DNA from: JANQRA01 sp035762545
GTDB lineage: Bacteria > Actinomycetota > Acidimicrobiia > Spongiisociales > ZC4RG35
Length of the DNA stretch: 64,000 bases
NCBI GenBank assembly: GCA_035762545.1
Contig: DASTOM010000029.1
Span: 1 to 64,000, forward strand
Direction of reading: 5' to 3'
A model generated the notes under the pieces. It was not told the DNA's origin. It worked only from the letters and a program-made list of their open reading frames with translations, and ran no database searches. This document shows, piece after piece, positions 25,535-34,537 of this stretch; position 1 is the first letter of the stretch, and each line of letters begins with the position of its first letter. The position numbers were made by a program, and so were the translations under genes.

Positions 25535-27821
25535 GAAGAGGACCTCGTTCCTCGTCGACTTCATCGACCTCCGTGACTCCTTGCGACACGATCGCATCGG
25601 TCACGGAGGTCGTGAGGTGTCTCAGGAGCTGACCCGGAGCCTCGATCGGGCTCTCGTCAATCTGTTACGCCCGCTACCCGACGGGCTGGCCGTCGTCGCC
25701 CTGGGCGGGTACGGGCGCGAAGAGCTGAGCCCGTATTCCGACGTCGACCTGATGCTTCTCCACGAGGTCGACGATGCCTCCAGCTTCGCAGCCGAGCTCT
25801 TCCGCCCCCTCTGGGACGCCCGGCTCCGTGTCGGGCATTCGGTGAGAACCGTCAAGGAGGCGGGTGCTGCGGCAAGGGAGAACTTCGACACTCAGACCAC
25901 CCTCCTGACCGCACGGCTCGTCCATGGCTCAGCCGATCTCTTCGATGCGATGAAGACCCAAGTAGCCGCGGTGACCAAAGCACGCCCGCTCCGCAGATAC
26001 CTCGTCGAGGCGGAGCGTCGGCGCCGTGATGAGACACCGTTCCTGTTGATGGCGACGGACGTGAAGACAGGTCGCGGCGGTCTTCGCACCCTGCAGAGCT
26101 TCGAGTGGGAGCGACGTCGGGAGGAGATGATCGGCCGTTTCACCGCCGAGTCGAGCGACGACGAGGCGTTGGCCAGGGAGAGCCTCATGCGGGTTCGCAA
26201 CGCCCTTCATGTTTCGGCGCGGAGAGCCCACGACGTCTACGACCCGGAACTTCGTGATCCCGTGGCGAGGTGGCTCGGCGAGGACGCTTTCGACGTGGCG
26301 GCCGAACTCATGGCGGCGATCGACAGCGTGGATCGCATGGCGATCAGACGCTGGCCGGAGGTCGTGGAGCCGCGGAGAGGGTCGTTGACCCGTCGCATCC
26401 GGGCCAGGATCCCCCGGAGGCCCGACCAACCTCATGCAGTCTCCCCGCCCACGGCGGATGAGCTGGCATGGATCCTCGAGTCCGGCGAAGAAGGGCAGGA
26501 GACCTTCGCCCGATTCTGGGAGAGGGGTCTCCTCGACCATCTGCTTCCCGAATGGGACGTGGTCCGGGCCCTTCCCCAGCTCGAGCCTTTTCACTCACAC
26601 CCGGTTGGAGCACACCTCTGGCGAACCGTCGCCGAGATGAACGAGCTCATCGCAGAAGACGGTCCCTACGGACGTGTCGCCGCCGAGATCGGACGCGACG
26701 ACCTCCTTCGTCTCGCCGCCTTCCTCCACGACATTGGGAAGGGTCTGGGTGGTGACCATGCGGCGAAGGGAGCCGTCATCGCCGGGGCTTTCGCCCGACG
26801 ACTCGGCCTGTCCGAAGCCGACGCCGAGATCCTCTCCCGGTCCACCGAGCTGCATCTCCTGCTTCCCCTCGCCGCCACCCGTCGTGACCTCGACGACCCG
26901 GCGGTCATCGACGAGATAGCTGACGAGATCGGCAGTCTCATGCAGCTTCAGGTGCTCCACCTGCTGACGGTGGCCGATTCCCGTGCCACAGGCCCTTCGA
27001 TGTGGAACAGCTGGAAGGCGACACTGGTCCGGACTCTCGTTCACAGGTCAGCGGCCAGGCTCGGATCGTCCTTGGAACGTGCCACGGAGCTCGGGACGAG
27101 TCTCGACGAAGTCCTCGCCACAGTGTCACCTGATCGGGTCGACCAGGTACGAAGTCATGTCGAGCAGATGCCCGATGACTACCTGCGAAGCCTCGATCCC
27201 GAGGACGTGATCCGGCACCTCGACCTCATCGATGCGACGGAGGGCCTCTCCAATCTGGGCGTCCGAGCCGCCAGCCCCTTCGACATCGTCACGGTGGTCG
27301 GTCCCTCACGCCCCGGCTTCCGGCGTCTCGTCGCCTCGGCCTTCGCCGCGAACGGTGTAGATGTCCTCGAAGCTCGAATGCTCACACGGGGGGATGGCAT
27401 GGTGCTCGATGCATTCGTGGTCAGGGACGACCGGGCCGGCGGCCGGGTCGACGAGGATCGTTGGCACCGGGTGGAGTCGGATGTCGAATCGGCTCTGGCG
27501 GGCGCGGTGGACACCGAGGAGAAGGTCGCCACCAGGGCAGCGGCGTATCGGACACGCTATGTCTCAGGGGCAAAACCGACCGTCACCGCTTCTGTGGACG
27601 CTGCCTCGGGGGATGTGATCCTCGTCGTCAAGTGTTCGGACCGGGTGGGACGTCTCGCCGAGATCCTGTCGGTCCTCTCCGACTGTGGTGTGGGAATACG
27701 ACTCGCCAAGCTGGACTCACGGGAGGGCGAGGTGGTCGACACCTTCCACGTGACCGACTTGGAGGGTGGCGGCGATCTCGCGGCCCTGGAGACGAGGGTT
27801 GCCGGTGGGATCTCGCCCTAG
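25518..27821 (+). CDS. glnD: GlnD, PII nucleotidyltransferase and deuridylylase
   Basis: This protein of about 767 residues modifies PII. The nucleotidyltransferase domain shows GGYGREELSPYSDVDLML (about 58-76, catalytic Asp pair), the HD hydrolase domain shows AAFLHDIGKGLGGDHA (about 400), and two ACT domains for glutamine sensing occupy the end (about 590-765). Starts at GTG 25509 or 25518 both overlap glnK; a longer start at 25314 would lie wholly inside glnK and is rejected. The end overlaps the convergent deaminase gene by 4 nt. Confidence 0.9.
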   Translation: MPTPSEKRTSFLVDFIDLRDSLRHDRIGHGGREVSQELTRSLDRALVNLLRPLPDGLAVVALGGYGREELSPYSDVDLMLLHEVDDASSFAAELFRPLWDARLRVGHSVRTVKEAGAAARENFDTQTTLLTARLVHGSADLFDAMKTQVAAVTKARPLRRYLVEAERRRRDETPFLLMATDVKTGRGGLRTLQSFEWERRREEMIGRFTAESSDDEALARESLMRVRNALHVSARRAHDVYDPELRDPVARWLGEDAFDVAAELMAAIDSVDRMAIRRWPEVVEPRRGSLTRRIRARIPRRPDQPHAVSPPTADELAWILESGEEGQETFARFWERGLLDHLLPEWDVVRALPQLEPFHSHPVGAHLWRTVAEMNELIAEDGPYGRVAAEIGRDDLLRLAAFLHDIGKGLGGDHAAKGAVIAGAFARRLGLSEADAEILSRSTELHLLLPLAATRRDLDDPAVIDEIADEIGSLMQLQVLHLLTVADSRATGPSMWNSWKATLVRTLVHRSAARLGSSLERATELGTSLDEVLATVSPDRVDQVRSHVEQMPDDYLRSLDPEDVIRHLDLIDATEGLSNLGVRAASPFDIVTVVGPSRPGFRRLVASAFAANGVDVLEARMLTRGDGMVLDAFVVRDDRAGGRVDEDRWHRVESDVESALAGAVDTEEKVATRAAAYRTRYVSGAKPTVTASVDAASGDVILVVKCSDRVGRLAEILSVLSDCGVGIRLAKLDSREGEVVDTFHVTDLEGGGDLAALETRVAGGISP

Positions 27822-28264
27822 CCCTCTTCCCCGATGTCCTCGTTCCAGACCTCGGGATGTCTCTCGATGAACTCACTCATCAGGTCGACGCATCGTTCGT
27901 CGTCGACCACCACCACATCGACACCATTGGCACGGAGGTGGTCCTCGGCGCCGAGAAACGTCCGGTTCTCTCCCACCACGACCCTGGGGATTCCATAGAG
28001 GAGTATGGCCCCGGAGCACATCGAACATGGTGAGAGGGTCGTGTAGATGGTGGCCCGCTTGTAGGTCGACGCCGGGAGACGCCCGGCACTCTCCAGAGCG
28101 TCCATCTCCCCGTGCAGGATGGCCGAGCCCTGTTGGATCCGGCGGTTGTGACCTCGTCCGACCACCTCGCCGTCCACGACGAAGGCCGAGCCGATGGGGA
28201 TGCCACCTTCGGCGGCACCGGCCTCGGCCTCCTCGATCGCTACCTCCAGTCCGTCGACTGCCAT
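27818..28264 (-). CDS. Cytosine deaminase of the yeast FCY1 type
   Basis: This protein of 148 residues belongs to the CDA fold. The Zn ligands are H51 (in HGEMDAL, with E53 catalytic) and C80/C83 in SPCSMCSGA. What sets it apart is the close fit to fungal cytosine deaminase: GRGHNRRIQQGSAILHGE, LLYGIPRVVVGEN, VVVVDDERC and the C-terminal W-x-EDIGE. It should convert cytosine to uracil in pyrimidine salvage. Bacterial CodA is an unrelated amidohydrolase. Start at 28264 or 28279; a TATGAT box lies 16 nt before 28264. Confidence 0.85.
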   Translation of the reverse strand: MAVDGLEVAIEEAEAGAAEGGIPIGSAFVVDGEVVGRGHNRRIQQGSAILHGEMDALESAGRLPASTYKRATIYTTLSPCSMCSGAILLYGIPRVVVGENRTFLGAEDHLRANGVDVVVVDDERCVDLMSEFIERHPEVWNEDIGEEG

Positions 28265-28295
28265 CCAGATCGCGATCATATTTAACCTGTCCGCC

Positions 28296-29696
28296 GTGCC
28301 ACGGATCGCGGTAGCGGGACCTTCGAAAGTCGTGACGGAAGCGGCTTCGTCGGTGGTTGGCAAGGGGGCGTCGGTAGTCGACGTGGGAATAGTGGCCGCT
28401 CTCACTGCGATGTGCACCGAGCCCGGCGTGTGCGGTCCGGGAGGGGGCGGGTTCCTCACCATCGACATTCCCGGGACTGCGCCGGTGGTCATCGACGGCT
28501 ACATGTCCTATCCCGGCAGGGGATTCGTCGGTGAACCGAACCTCAAGGAGGTGACGATGCCCTACGGAGGCGGAGTCACCACGATCGTGGGCCCGGGTTC
28601 GATCGCTGTGCCCGGGGCCTTCGCAGCACTACACGAGGCCTGGCGCAGGTTCGGGAGCCTCGATTGGTCGGAGTTGATGGAGGCTGCTGCGTTGGCGGTG
28701 GAGGGCGGGTTCCCCCTGAGCGTCCCCTGCCACACGTACCTCTCGGAGGGAGCCACCCAGATCTTTGCCGACGACCCGATGACCGCTGCCGCCCTCCTGG
28801 ACGGGGATGCCCCGGTCCGCCCCGGAACACCTATCGTCTTCGAAGGTCTCGCCGAGACGCTGCGGATGATCGGGGCCGAGGGGGCCGAGTCCTTCTACCG
28901 CGGGGATCTCGGTCGTCTCATGGTCGAAGACCTGTCGGCCCGGGGGAGTCAACTCACCACAGCCGACCTCGCCGAGTACGAGGTCGAGGTGCGGGAGCCG
29001 TTGCGAGCGATTTTCGGCGATTGGTCGGTGTCGCTGAACCCGCCACCGGCGGTCGGCGGGCTGACCGTCGCGGACACCGTGGGTCTGGCCGTCGACGGGT
29101 CTGACATTGCCACCGCGGGAGCACTCGTGGAGACGTTCCGCAGACGACGTGGCGCCGGCACCACCGTTCCTTCCACCATCAGCGTCGCGGCCGCCGACGA
29201 CGCCGGAGGGGCCGTGGCCGCATCGTTCTCCGCCGGGTACGTGTCCGGCGTGGTGCCGGCCGGCACAGGTCTACTGATGAACAACGCGTTGGGGGAGTTG
29301 GAGCTGGTTGGCGCGGAGCCGACACCCGGTATCCGGATGGTCTCGAACATGGCTCCGTCGGTGGCGCGCAGTGGCGACGATGTCGTGGCCGTCGGTTCGC
29401 CGGGAGCCGATCGGATCACCACCGCGGTGGCCACCACCCTCCTCAGGATCGGAGCCGGTGACGATCTGCAGAAGGCCATAGAACATCCCAGATCACATCC
29501 GGAGTTCGACGGCAACGTGGTGCAACTGGCGGTGGAGCCAGGTGTCCTGCTCGAGGGTCTCGGCCTTCCGCTCCGTCGGTATGACCGGGCCCACATGTTC
29601 TTCGGCGGGGTCAACGGGGCCGGGTTGATCGACGGCGAACTGGTCGCCTACGCCGATCCCCGCCGGACCGGCTCGGTCGCCTACGCCGGCGGATAG
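28296..29696 (+). CDS. Gamma-glutamyltransferase-like Ntn hydrolase
   Basis: This protein of 466 residues, shorter than the 550 or so usual for the family, shows GGT features: an N-terminal nucleophile-hydrolase layout with GPGGGGFLTI (about 47-56), and a candidate catalytic Thr at residue 294 in STISVAAADD, which lines up with the TTHxSVVD motif of GGT. No signal peptide is visible, so it should be cytoplasmic, unlike classic GGTs. The substrate could be another gamma-glutamyl compound or an acyl amide. GTG 28296 has TAACCT 13 nt upstream. Confidence 0.72.
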   Translation: MPRIAVAGPSKVVTEAASSVVGKGASVVDVGIVAALTAMCTEPGVCGPGGGGFLTIDIPGTAPVVIDGYMSYPGRGFVGEPNLKEVTMPYGGGVTTIVGPGSIAVPGAFAALHEAWRRFGSLDWSELMEAAALAVEGGFPLSVPCHTYLSEGATQIFADDPMTAAALLDGDAPVRPGTPIVFEGLAETLRMIGAEGAESFYRGDLGRLMVEDLSARGSQLTTADLAEYEVEVREPLRAIFGDWSVSLNPPPAVGGLTVADTVGLAVDGSDIATAGALVETFRRRRGAGTTVPSTISVAAADDAGGAVAASFSAGYVSGVVPAGTGLLMNNALGELELVGAEPTPGIRMVSNMAPSVARSGDDVVAVGSPGADRITTAVATTLLRIGAGDDLQKAIEHPRSHPEFDGNVVQLAVEPGVLLEGLGLPLRRYDRAHMFFGGVNGAGLIDGELVAYADPRRTGSVAYAGG

Positions 29697-29706
29697 CCTC
29701 GGGACG

Positions 29707-30081
29707 ATGGCGGCTCCCGACATGCCCGTGAACATCGACGAGAAGCTGGCGCTCGTCACCGAGCACTGGTCGCCGAAGATCGTCGGCGAGATGAACGACC
29801 TCCATCTCAAAGTCGTCAAGGTGGAGGGGGAGTTCGTCTGGCACACCCACGACCAGACCGACGAGCTCTTCCTGGTCCGAAATGGGAGCCTGGTCATCGA
29901 GATGAGAGGCCGCGAGCCGGTGAGCCTGAGTCCCGGTGACTTCTTCGTGGTCCCGCGCGGTGTCGAGCATCGTCCCATCGCCGCATCCGAATGCGAGATC
30001 CTGCTGATCGAGCCCAGGGGGGTGCTCAACACCGGCGACGCCGTCGGGTCCGAGCTGACTGCCGACGAGGCTTGGATCTGA
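29707..30081 (+). CDS. Cupin domain protein
   Basis: This protein of 124 residues has the cupin motif 1 with WHTHDQTDELFLV (metal ligand histidines, about 47-59) and motif 2 PGDFFVVPRGVEHRP (about 79-93). It may bind a metal and a small molecule; no substrate is indicated. ATG 29707 has TAGCCT 13 nt upstream. It lies 10 nt after the GGT-like gene but has its own promoter box. Confidence 0.85.
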   Translation: MAAPDMPVNIDEKLALVTEHWSPKIVGEMNDLHLKVVKVEGEFVWHTHDQTDELFLVRNGSLVIEMRGREPVSLSPGDFFVVPRGVEHRPIAASECEILLIEPRGVLNTGDAVGSELTADEAWI

Positions 30082-30124
30082 CGACCCCCTAGAACCAATC
30101 CCCTCCCGGGCGTACGTTCGGGAT

Positions 30125-31555
30125 GTGAACGCAGCCACAACCGCGGTTGCGCTCGTCGGGGGGGATGTCAGACCGGTCGAGGTCCAGGTCCACGTCGGGC
30201 GTCAGCAGGAGCAATTCAAGCTCAGTGGTCTCCCGGACACCGCCGTTCGGGAAGCCAAGGATCGGGTGCGTGCCGCAGTCGTGTCGTCCGGTCTCTCCTT
30301 CCCGAATCGCACGGTGACCGTCAACCTGGCCCCGGCGCGATTGCCCAAGTCGGGCACTGACTTCGACCTGGCGATCGCCCTCGGAGTTCTCGCCGCCAAC
30401 GGCGACATCCCGCGGCCCGGGAATGTGATCGTCGTGGGGGAGTTGGCGCTGGACGGTTCGATCAGGAGTGTTCCCAGCACCCTGGGAGCCGCCGTGCTGT
30501 CGGCTCGGACCGGGACCCCGTGTCTCGTGTCCGCCACATCGGCACGGTCCGTCGCTTCAGTCCCCCAATCCGTCGTTCACGGAGTGGAGAGTCTGGCGGC
30601 GGCCGTGGGCCTGCTTCGTGCCGGGGTCGACCCCGGGGCCGCAGCGGTTCCCGAAGTCTCGACGGTGGAGACCGGTGGCGAAGACCTCTCCGAGGTGAAG
30701 GGCCAGGCTCTGGCGCGGCGGGCGATCGAGATCGCCGCCGCAGGTGGTCACCACCTGTTGCTGCATGGTCCTCCGGGTGGTGGGAAGACGATGCTGGCCC
30801 GCCGTCTCTCCGGCATCTCCCCACCATTGAGCGACTCCGAGGCGGTCGAGGTGGCGCTGATTCACGCCGCCGCCGGCTATGAGAGAGGGCTTTCCCGCAA
30901 CAGGCCTTTCCGAGCCCCGCATCACACCGCTTCCCGGGTTGCGCTGGTCGGCGGTGGATCCGGCGTGGCCATTCCGGGCGAGGTCTCGCTGGCCCATCGG
31001 GGAACCCTCTTCCTCGACGAGATGGCCGAGTTCCCGAGGGGGAACCTCGACACCCTGCGGCAGCCTCTGGAGGACGGCACTGTCACGGTCGCACGCCGCG
31101 GCATCACCGCGACGTTCCCTTCGGCGTTCCACCTCGTGGCGGCGACCAACCCGTGTCCCTGTGGCTATCTGGGTGATCACCGCAGGCCATGCGTTTGCCG
31201 CCCTGCGGAGATAGCTCGCTACCGGCAGCGTCTCTCTGGCCCTCTGCTCGACCGATTCGACCTGGTGGTCAAAGTCGACCGTCTCGAGGCGAGCGCCCTC
31301 CACGAACCCACTGAGACGACGAGGACGGTGGGGGAACGTGTGGCAAAAGCGCGAACCTTCCTTGCTGGGGCCGACCACTTCTTCTTACCGGACGCCGACC
31401 ACATGCTCATCCGGGCGCTCGAAAACGGGCTGCTCACCGCCCGGGGTACGGACCGGGTGCGTCGGGTGGCGAGAACCATCGCCGCCCTGGACGGGTCGGA
31501 CAAGGTTGTCGAGGAGCACGTCGCAGAGGCGATGGCGTCGAGGGTTGCCTGGTGA
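30125..31555 (+). CDS. comM: ComM/YifB family Mg-chelatase-like AAA ATPase
   Basis: This protein of 476 residues has an N-terminal ChlI-like lobe, Walker A HGPPGGGKTMLARRL (about 215-229), Walker B TLFLDEMAEF and Cys-rich NPCPCGYLGDHRRPCVC (about 341-357). ComM helicases extend branch migration during natural transformation. It starts at GTG 30125 with TACGTT 12 nt upstream and overlaps dprA by 4 nt. The pair suggests DNA uptake or recombination ability. Confidence 0.92.
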   Translation: MNAATTAVALVGGDVRPVEVQVHVGRQQEQFKLSGLPDTAVREAKDRVRAAVVSSGLSFPNRTVTVNLAPARLPKSGTDFDLAIALGVLAANGDIPRPGNVIVVGELALDGSIRSVPSTLGAAVLSARTGTPCLVSATSARSVASVPQSVVHGVESLAAAVGLLRAGVDPGAAAVPEVSTVETGGEDLSEVKGQALARRAIEIAAAGGHHLLLHGPPGGGKTMLARRLSGISPPLSDSEAVEVALIHAAAGYERGLSRNRPFRAPHHTASRVALVGGGSGVAIPGEVSLAHRGTLFLDEMAEFPRGNLDTLRQPLEDGTVTVARRGITATFPSAFHLVAATNPCPCGYLGDHRRPCVCRPAEIARYRQRLSGPLLDRFDLVVKVDRLEASALHEPTETTRTVGERVAKARTFLAGADHFFLPDADHMLIRALENGLLTARGTDRVRRVARTIAALDGSDKVVEEHVAEAMASRVAW

Positions 31556-32373
31556 AGACCCCGGCTCTGATCCGCCCGGACGAGCCCTCCTATCCGTTGG
31601 GCCTCCACGATCTCGAGGATCCGCCGGAGCTCTGGATCGCCGGCGAGATTCCTGACGCCCCCTCGGTGGCAGTGGTGGGAACCCGTCGTTGCACCAGGTA
31701 CGGAGTCGGTCTCGCCGAGGCTTTCGGCGCCGCCATCGGCAGGGCAGGTTGGACGACGGTGAGTGGGTTGGCCCGCGGCGTGGACACCGCCGCCCACCGC
31801 GGGTGCCTTCACGTGGATGGCGCCGCCGTGGCGGTCCTCGGTTCGGGCATCGACGTCTGTTATCCGTCGGAGAACAAGGTCCTCTACGACCGTATCGTCC
31901 AAACGGGTGGGGCGATCGTCTCCGAGTACCCCCCGGGCACGCCACCAGATCGATGGAGGTTCCCAGCCAGGAACCGGATCATCGCTGCAATGGCACAGGC
32001 AGTGGTGGTGGTAGAGGCGGCTGTCACCGGTGGAGCCCTCATCACGGCTCGGTTGGGGGCCGAGCAAGGGAGACCCGTGTTTGCCGTGCCCGGGGACGTC
32101 GATCGGCTGATGTCCGAGGGTTGCAACCGACTGATCAGAGATGGTGCGTTCCCCGTCCTCGGCGCAGTCGATCTCATCGAAGAGCTGAGTCTCGTCCTGG
32201 GCCCTCCGCTCATCGAGAAGCGGTCCGAGACAGGTCTGCCGCCCGAAGGCGTCTCCATCTCCGACCTCCCCGAGGTGTGGTCACTGACGGTCACCGAGAC
32301 GATGGTGAAGCTGGGCCGGCTGGAGATCGAGGGCAAGGTGCGACGTCTCGGCGACCACGTGCTTCCGGCGTGA
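31552..32373 (+). CDS. dprA: DNA processing protein DprA
   Basis: This protein of 273 residues has the DprA Rossmann-like core: VAVVGTRRCTRYG, SGLARGVDTAAHRG and RWRFPARNRIIAAM, then ITARLGAEQGRPVFAVPG. It loads RecA onto incoming single strands. A winged-helix-like end (about 235-273) is present. The start overlaps comM. It is followed after 40 nt by xerC. Confidence 0.93.
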   Translation: MKTPALIRPDEPSYPLGLHDLEDPPELWIAGEIPDAPSVAVVGTRRCTRYGVGLAEAFGAAIGRAGWTTVSGLARGVDTAAHRGCLHVDGAAVAVLGSGIDVCYPSENKVLYDRIVQTGGAIVSEYPPGTPPDRWRFPARNRIIAAMAQAVVVVEAAVTGGALITARLGAEQGRPVFAVPGDVDRLMSEGCNRLIRDGAFPVLGAVDLIEELSLVLGPPLIEKRSETGLPPEGVSISDLPEVWSLTVTETMVKLGRLEIEGKVRRLGDHVLPA

Positions 32374-32413
32374 TGTCCCCGGATTCAGGTGGGTAGCCAA
32401 TAGCATCGAGTGG

Positions 32414-33301
32414 GTGGAAGTCCCCGTAGCCCCCGGCTGGTCGTCCCCGGCACTCGACGCCTACCTGACCCGGCTCGTCGAGCGAAGAGGCCTGTCACCA
32501 CACACCGTGGAGGCGTACCGGCGCGACCTCTCCCAGTACTTCGACTATTGCGATGGGGCCGGACTGGGATCCGTCTCCGCATCCGATCGACGCACGGCCC
32601 GACGCTATCTCGCCCACCTCGACTCCCTCGGGTACTCACGCTCGACGATCTCCCGTAAGGCGTCCTCGGTGCGGGCCTTCTACGCCGACGCGGTGAAACG
32701 GGGTGAGACTCCCACCAATCCGTTCGCCGGGGTGGCCTCGCCGAAGCGTGACCACTCCCTGCCTCACGCTCTCCCCGCCCGATCGATGGAGGCCGCCATC
32801 GAGTCGATCGACCTCTCCGATCCGGTCGGAGTGCGCGACCGGGCGATCCTCGAGACTCTCTACGCCACCGGTTTGCGGGTGTCGGAGCTCGCTTCGCTGA
32901 CCGTGCGGGACGCCTCCGGCGACACGGTCACGGTGCGAGGCAAGGGTGGCAAGGTGCGGACGGTGCCCCTGGGTAGACCGGCGCAACAGGCCCTCGACCG
33001 CTACCTGAGCGACGCCAGACCCCAACTGGTCGGGGAAGCATCCGACCGGTCGCTCTGGCTGGGTGCCAGGGGAGGCCCGATGAGCACGCGCAGTCTGCGA
33101 CGTGCGGTCTCACGGCATGTGGCCACCTTCCCGCACGCGGTCCGACACAGCTTCGCCACCCACCTCCTCGAGGGCGGAGCGGACCTGCGCACCGTGCAGG
33201 ACTTGTTGGGACACACCGATCTGGCGACCACTCAGATCTACACTGCCGTGACTCGCAAGCATTTGAGAGGGATGTATGACCAAAGCCACCCAAGAGCCTG
33301 A
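32414..33301 (+). CDS. xerC: Tyrosine recombinase XerC/XerD
   Basis: This protein of 295 residues has the N-terminal core-binding domain (about 1-95) and the catalytic domain with Arg in ATGLRVSELASL, Lys in GKGGKVRTVPL, His-x-x-Arg in HAVRHSFATHLLEGG, His in LLGHTDLATTQIY and the nucleophile Tyr in the last motif. It resolves chromosome dimers. GTG 32414 has TAGCAT 13 nt upstream. Its end overlaps the next gene by 26 nt. Confidence 0.92.
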   Translation: MEVPVAPGWSSPALDAYLTRLVERRGLSPHTVEAYRRDLSQYFDYCDGAGLGSVSASDRRTARRYLAHLDSLGYSRSTISRKASSVRAFYADAVKRGETPTNPFAGVASPKRDHSLPHALPARSMEAAIESIDLSDPVGVRDRAILETLYATGLRVSELASLTVRDASGDTVTVRGKGGKVRTVPLGRPAQQALDRYLSDARPQLVGEASDRSLWLGARGGPMSTRSLRRAVSRHVATFPHAVRHSFATHLLEGGADLRTVQDLLGHTDLATTQIYTAVTRKHLRGMYDQSHPRA

Positions 33302-34055
33302 GGCTTCTCAGGTCGACGGGCTTTGGGAGCGTTTCAAAGCCACCAGCGATGAGGACGCCAGGGAGCGCCTCATCCTCCACTACTCACCTCTCGTCAAGTA
33401 TGTGGCCGGGCGGGTGGGCACCGGTCTTCCCCGATCGGTCGACCAGAACGACCTCGCCAGCTACGGGTTGTTCGGTCTCATCGACGCCATCGACAAGTTC
33501 GATCTCAGCCGTGGTTTCAAGTTCGAGACCTACGCCATCAACCGCATAAAAGGAGCGATCCTCGACGAGTTGAGGGCCCTCGACTGGGTCCCTCGGTCCG
33601 TCCGCTCACGGGCGCGGCGGATCGAGACCTCGATCGCCGAGCTGGAGCACAAGCTGCAGCGGCCACCGACCGAGGACGAGATCGCAGCCGACCTCGAGAT
33701 GGACGTCGAGGAGTTTCGCGACGCTCTCGCCCAGATCGGTCGTTCCGGCATAGCGGCGCTGGACGAATTCGTCTCCAACGACTCCTCGACGTCGATGGGG
33801 GAGATGATCGCCGACCCGCGTGGGGTTTCGCCCGAGTCGGAGTTCCAGGCGGAGGAGACCCGACGCTCCCTGTTCGACGCCATCAACCGTCTCCCGCAAC
33901 GCGAGCGCCTCGTGGTCACTCTCTACTACTACGAGGGCATGACATTGGCCGAGATCGGCGATGTGCTCGGTGTCACCGAGTCCAGGGTCTGTCAGATCCA
34001 CGCCAAGACGATGATGTCGCTCCGTAATCGCCTCGGCGACCCCACCTGGGGCTAG
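33276..34055 (+). CDS. whiG: RNA polymerase sigma factor, WhiG/FliA type
   Basis: This protein of 259 residues has region 2 (YSPLVKYVAGRV, LFGLIDAIDKFDLSRGFKFETYAINRIKGAILDELR in outline), region 3 (VPRSVRSRARRI) and region 4 (LPQRERLVVTLYYYEGMTLAEIGDVLGVTESRVCQIH in outline). It is of the WhiG/FliA type, which governs sporulation in Streptomyces or motility elsewhere. No flagellar gene is in the window. It overlaps xerC by 26 nt and the convergent ybaK by 4 nt. Confidence 0.9.
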   Translation: MTKATQEPEASQVDGLWERFKATSDEDARERLILHYSPLVKYVAGRVGTGLPRSVDQNDLASYGLFGLIDAIDKFDLSRGFKFETYAINRIKGAILDELRALDWVPRSVRSRARRIETSIAELEHKLQRPPTEDEIAADLEMDVEEFRDALAQIGRSGIAALDEFVSNDSSTSMGEMIADPRGVSPESEFQAEETRRSLFDAINRLPQRERLVVTLYYYEGMTLAEIGDVLGVTESRVCQIHAKTMMSLRNRLGDPTWG

Positions 34056-34537
34056 TCCACTGCAACGTCTGCCAGAACCGCCCCGGTCAGGTCGATCAGG
34101 GTTAGTGGGACGATCTCGACGAGAAAGCCGCGGCTCCCCGCGTTGACGTAGACCCGGTCCAGGTCGGCGATGCCCCACTGGCAGTAGACCGGCAGGTCGG
34201 TCTTCATGCCCAACGGTGAGGTTCCCCCGAACTGGTAGCCCGTGAATCGGTCGGCCTCCCGCTGGGTCGCAGCCCGGACCGATTTGGTCCCCACCTCTCT
34301 CGCCAGCTTCTTGGTGGACACCTCGAGGTCGCCGTGCATCAGCACCACCACGCCCGATCCGGTGTCCGTGGTGAAGACGATGGTCTTGGCGGTGAGGTGG
34401 ATGTCGATCCCGAGCGCTTCGGCCGCACCGTCGGCTCCCGGGTGCCGGCGATAGTCGAACAGATGCTCTGTGTAGGCGGCGCCTGTCTCTCGAAGGGATC
34501 GAACGGCATTGGTGACTGGGGCCCTTCTAGCTGCCAT
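34052..34537 (-). CDS. ybaK: Cys-tRNA(Pro) deacylase YbaK
   Basis: This protein of 161 residues has the YbaK/EbsC pattern: AAEALGIDIHLTAKTIVFTT, GDLEVSTKKLAREVG and GYQFGGTSPLGMKTDLPVY. It hydrolyses Cys-tRNA(Pro) made by mistake by ProRS, whose gene lies 9 kb away. It overlaps queG by 11 nt. Confidence 0.88.
   Translation of the reverse strand: MAARRAPVTNAVRSLRETGAAYTEHLFDYRRHPGADGAAEALGIDIHLTAKTIVFTTDTGSGVVVLMHGDLEVSTKKLAREVGTKSVRAATQREADRFTGYQFGGTSPLGMKTDLPVYCQWGIADLDRVYVNAGSRGFLVEIVPLTLIDLTGAVLADVAVD

Noticed and set aside
33276..34055. Flagellar role of the sigma factor
   Set aside because: The protein is of WhiG/FliA type, but no motility gene is in the window, so I do not assign a regulon.
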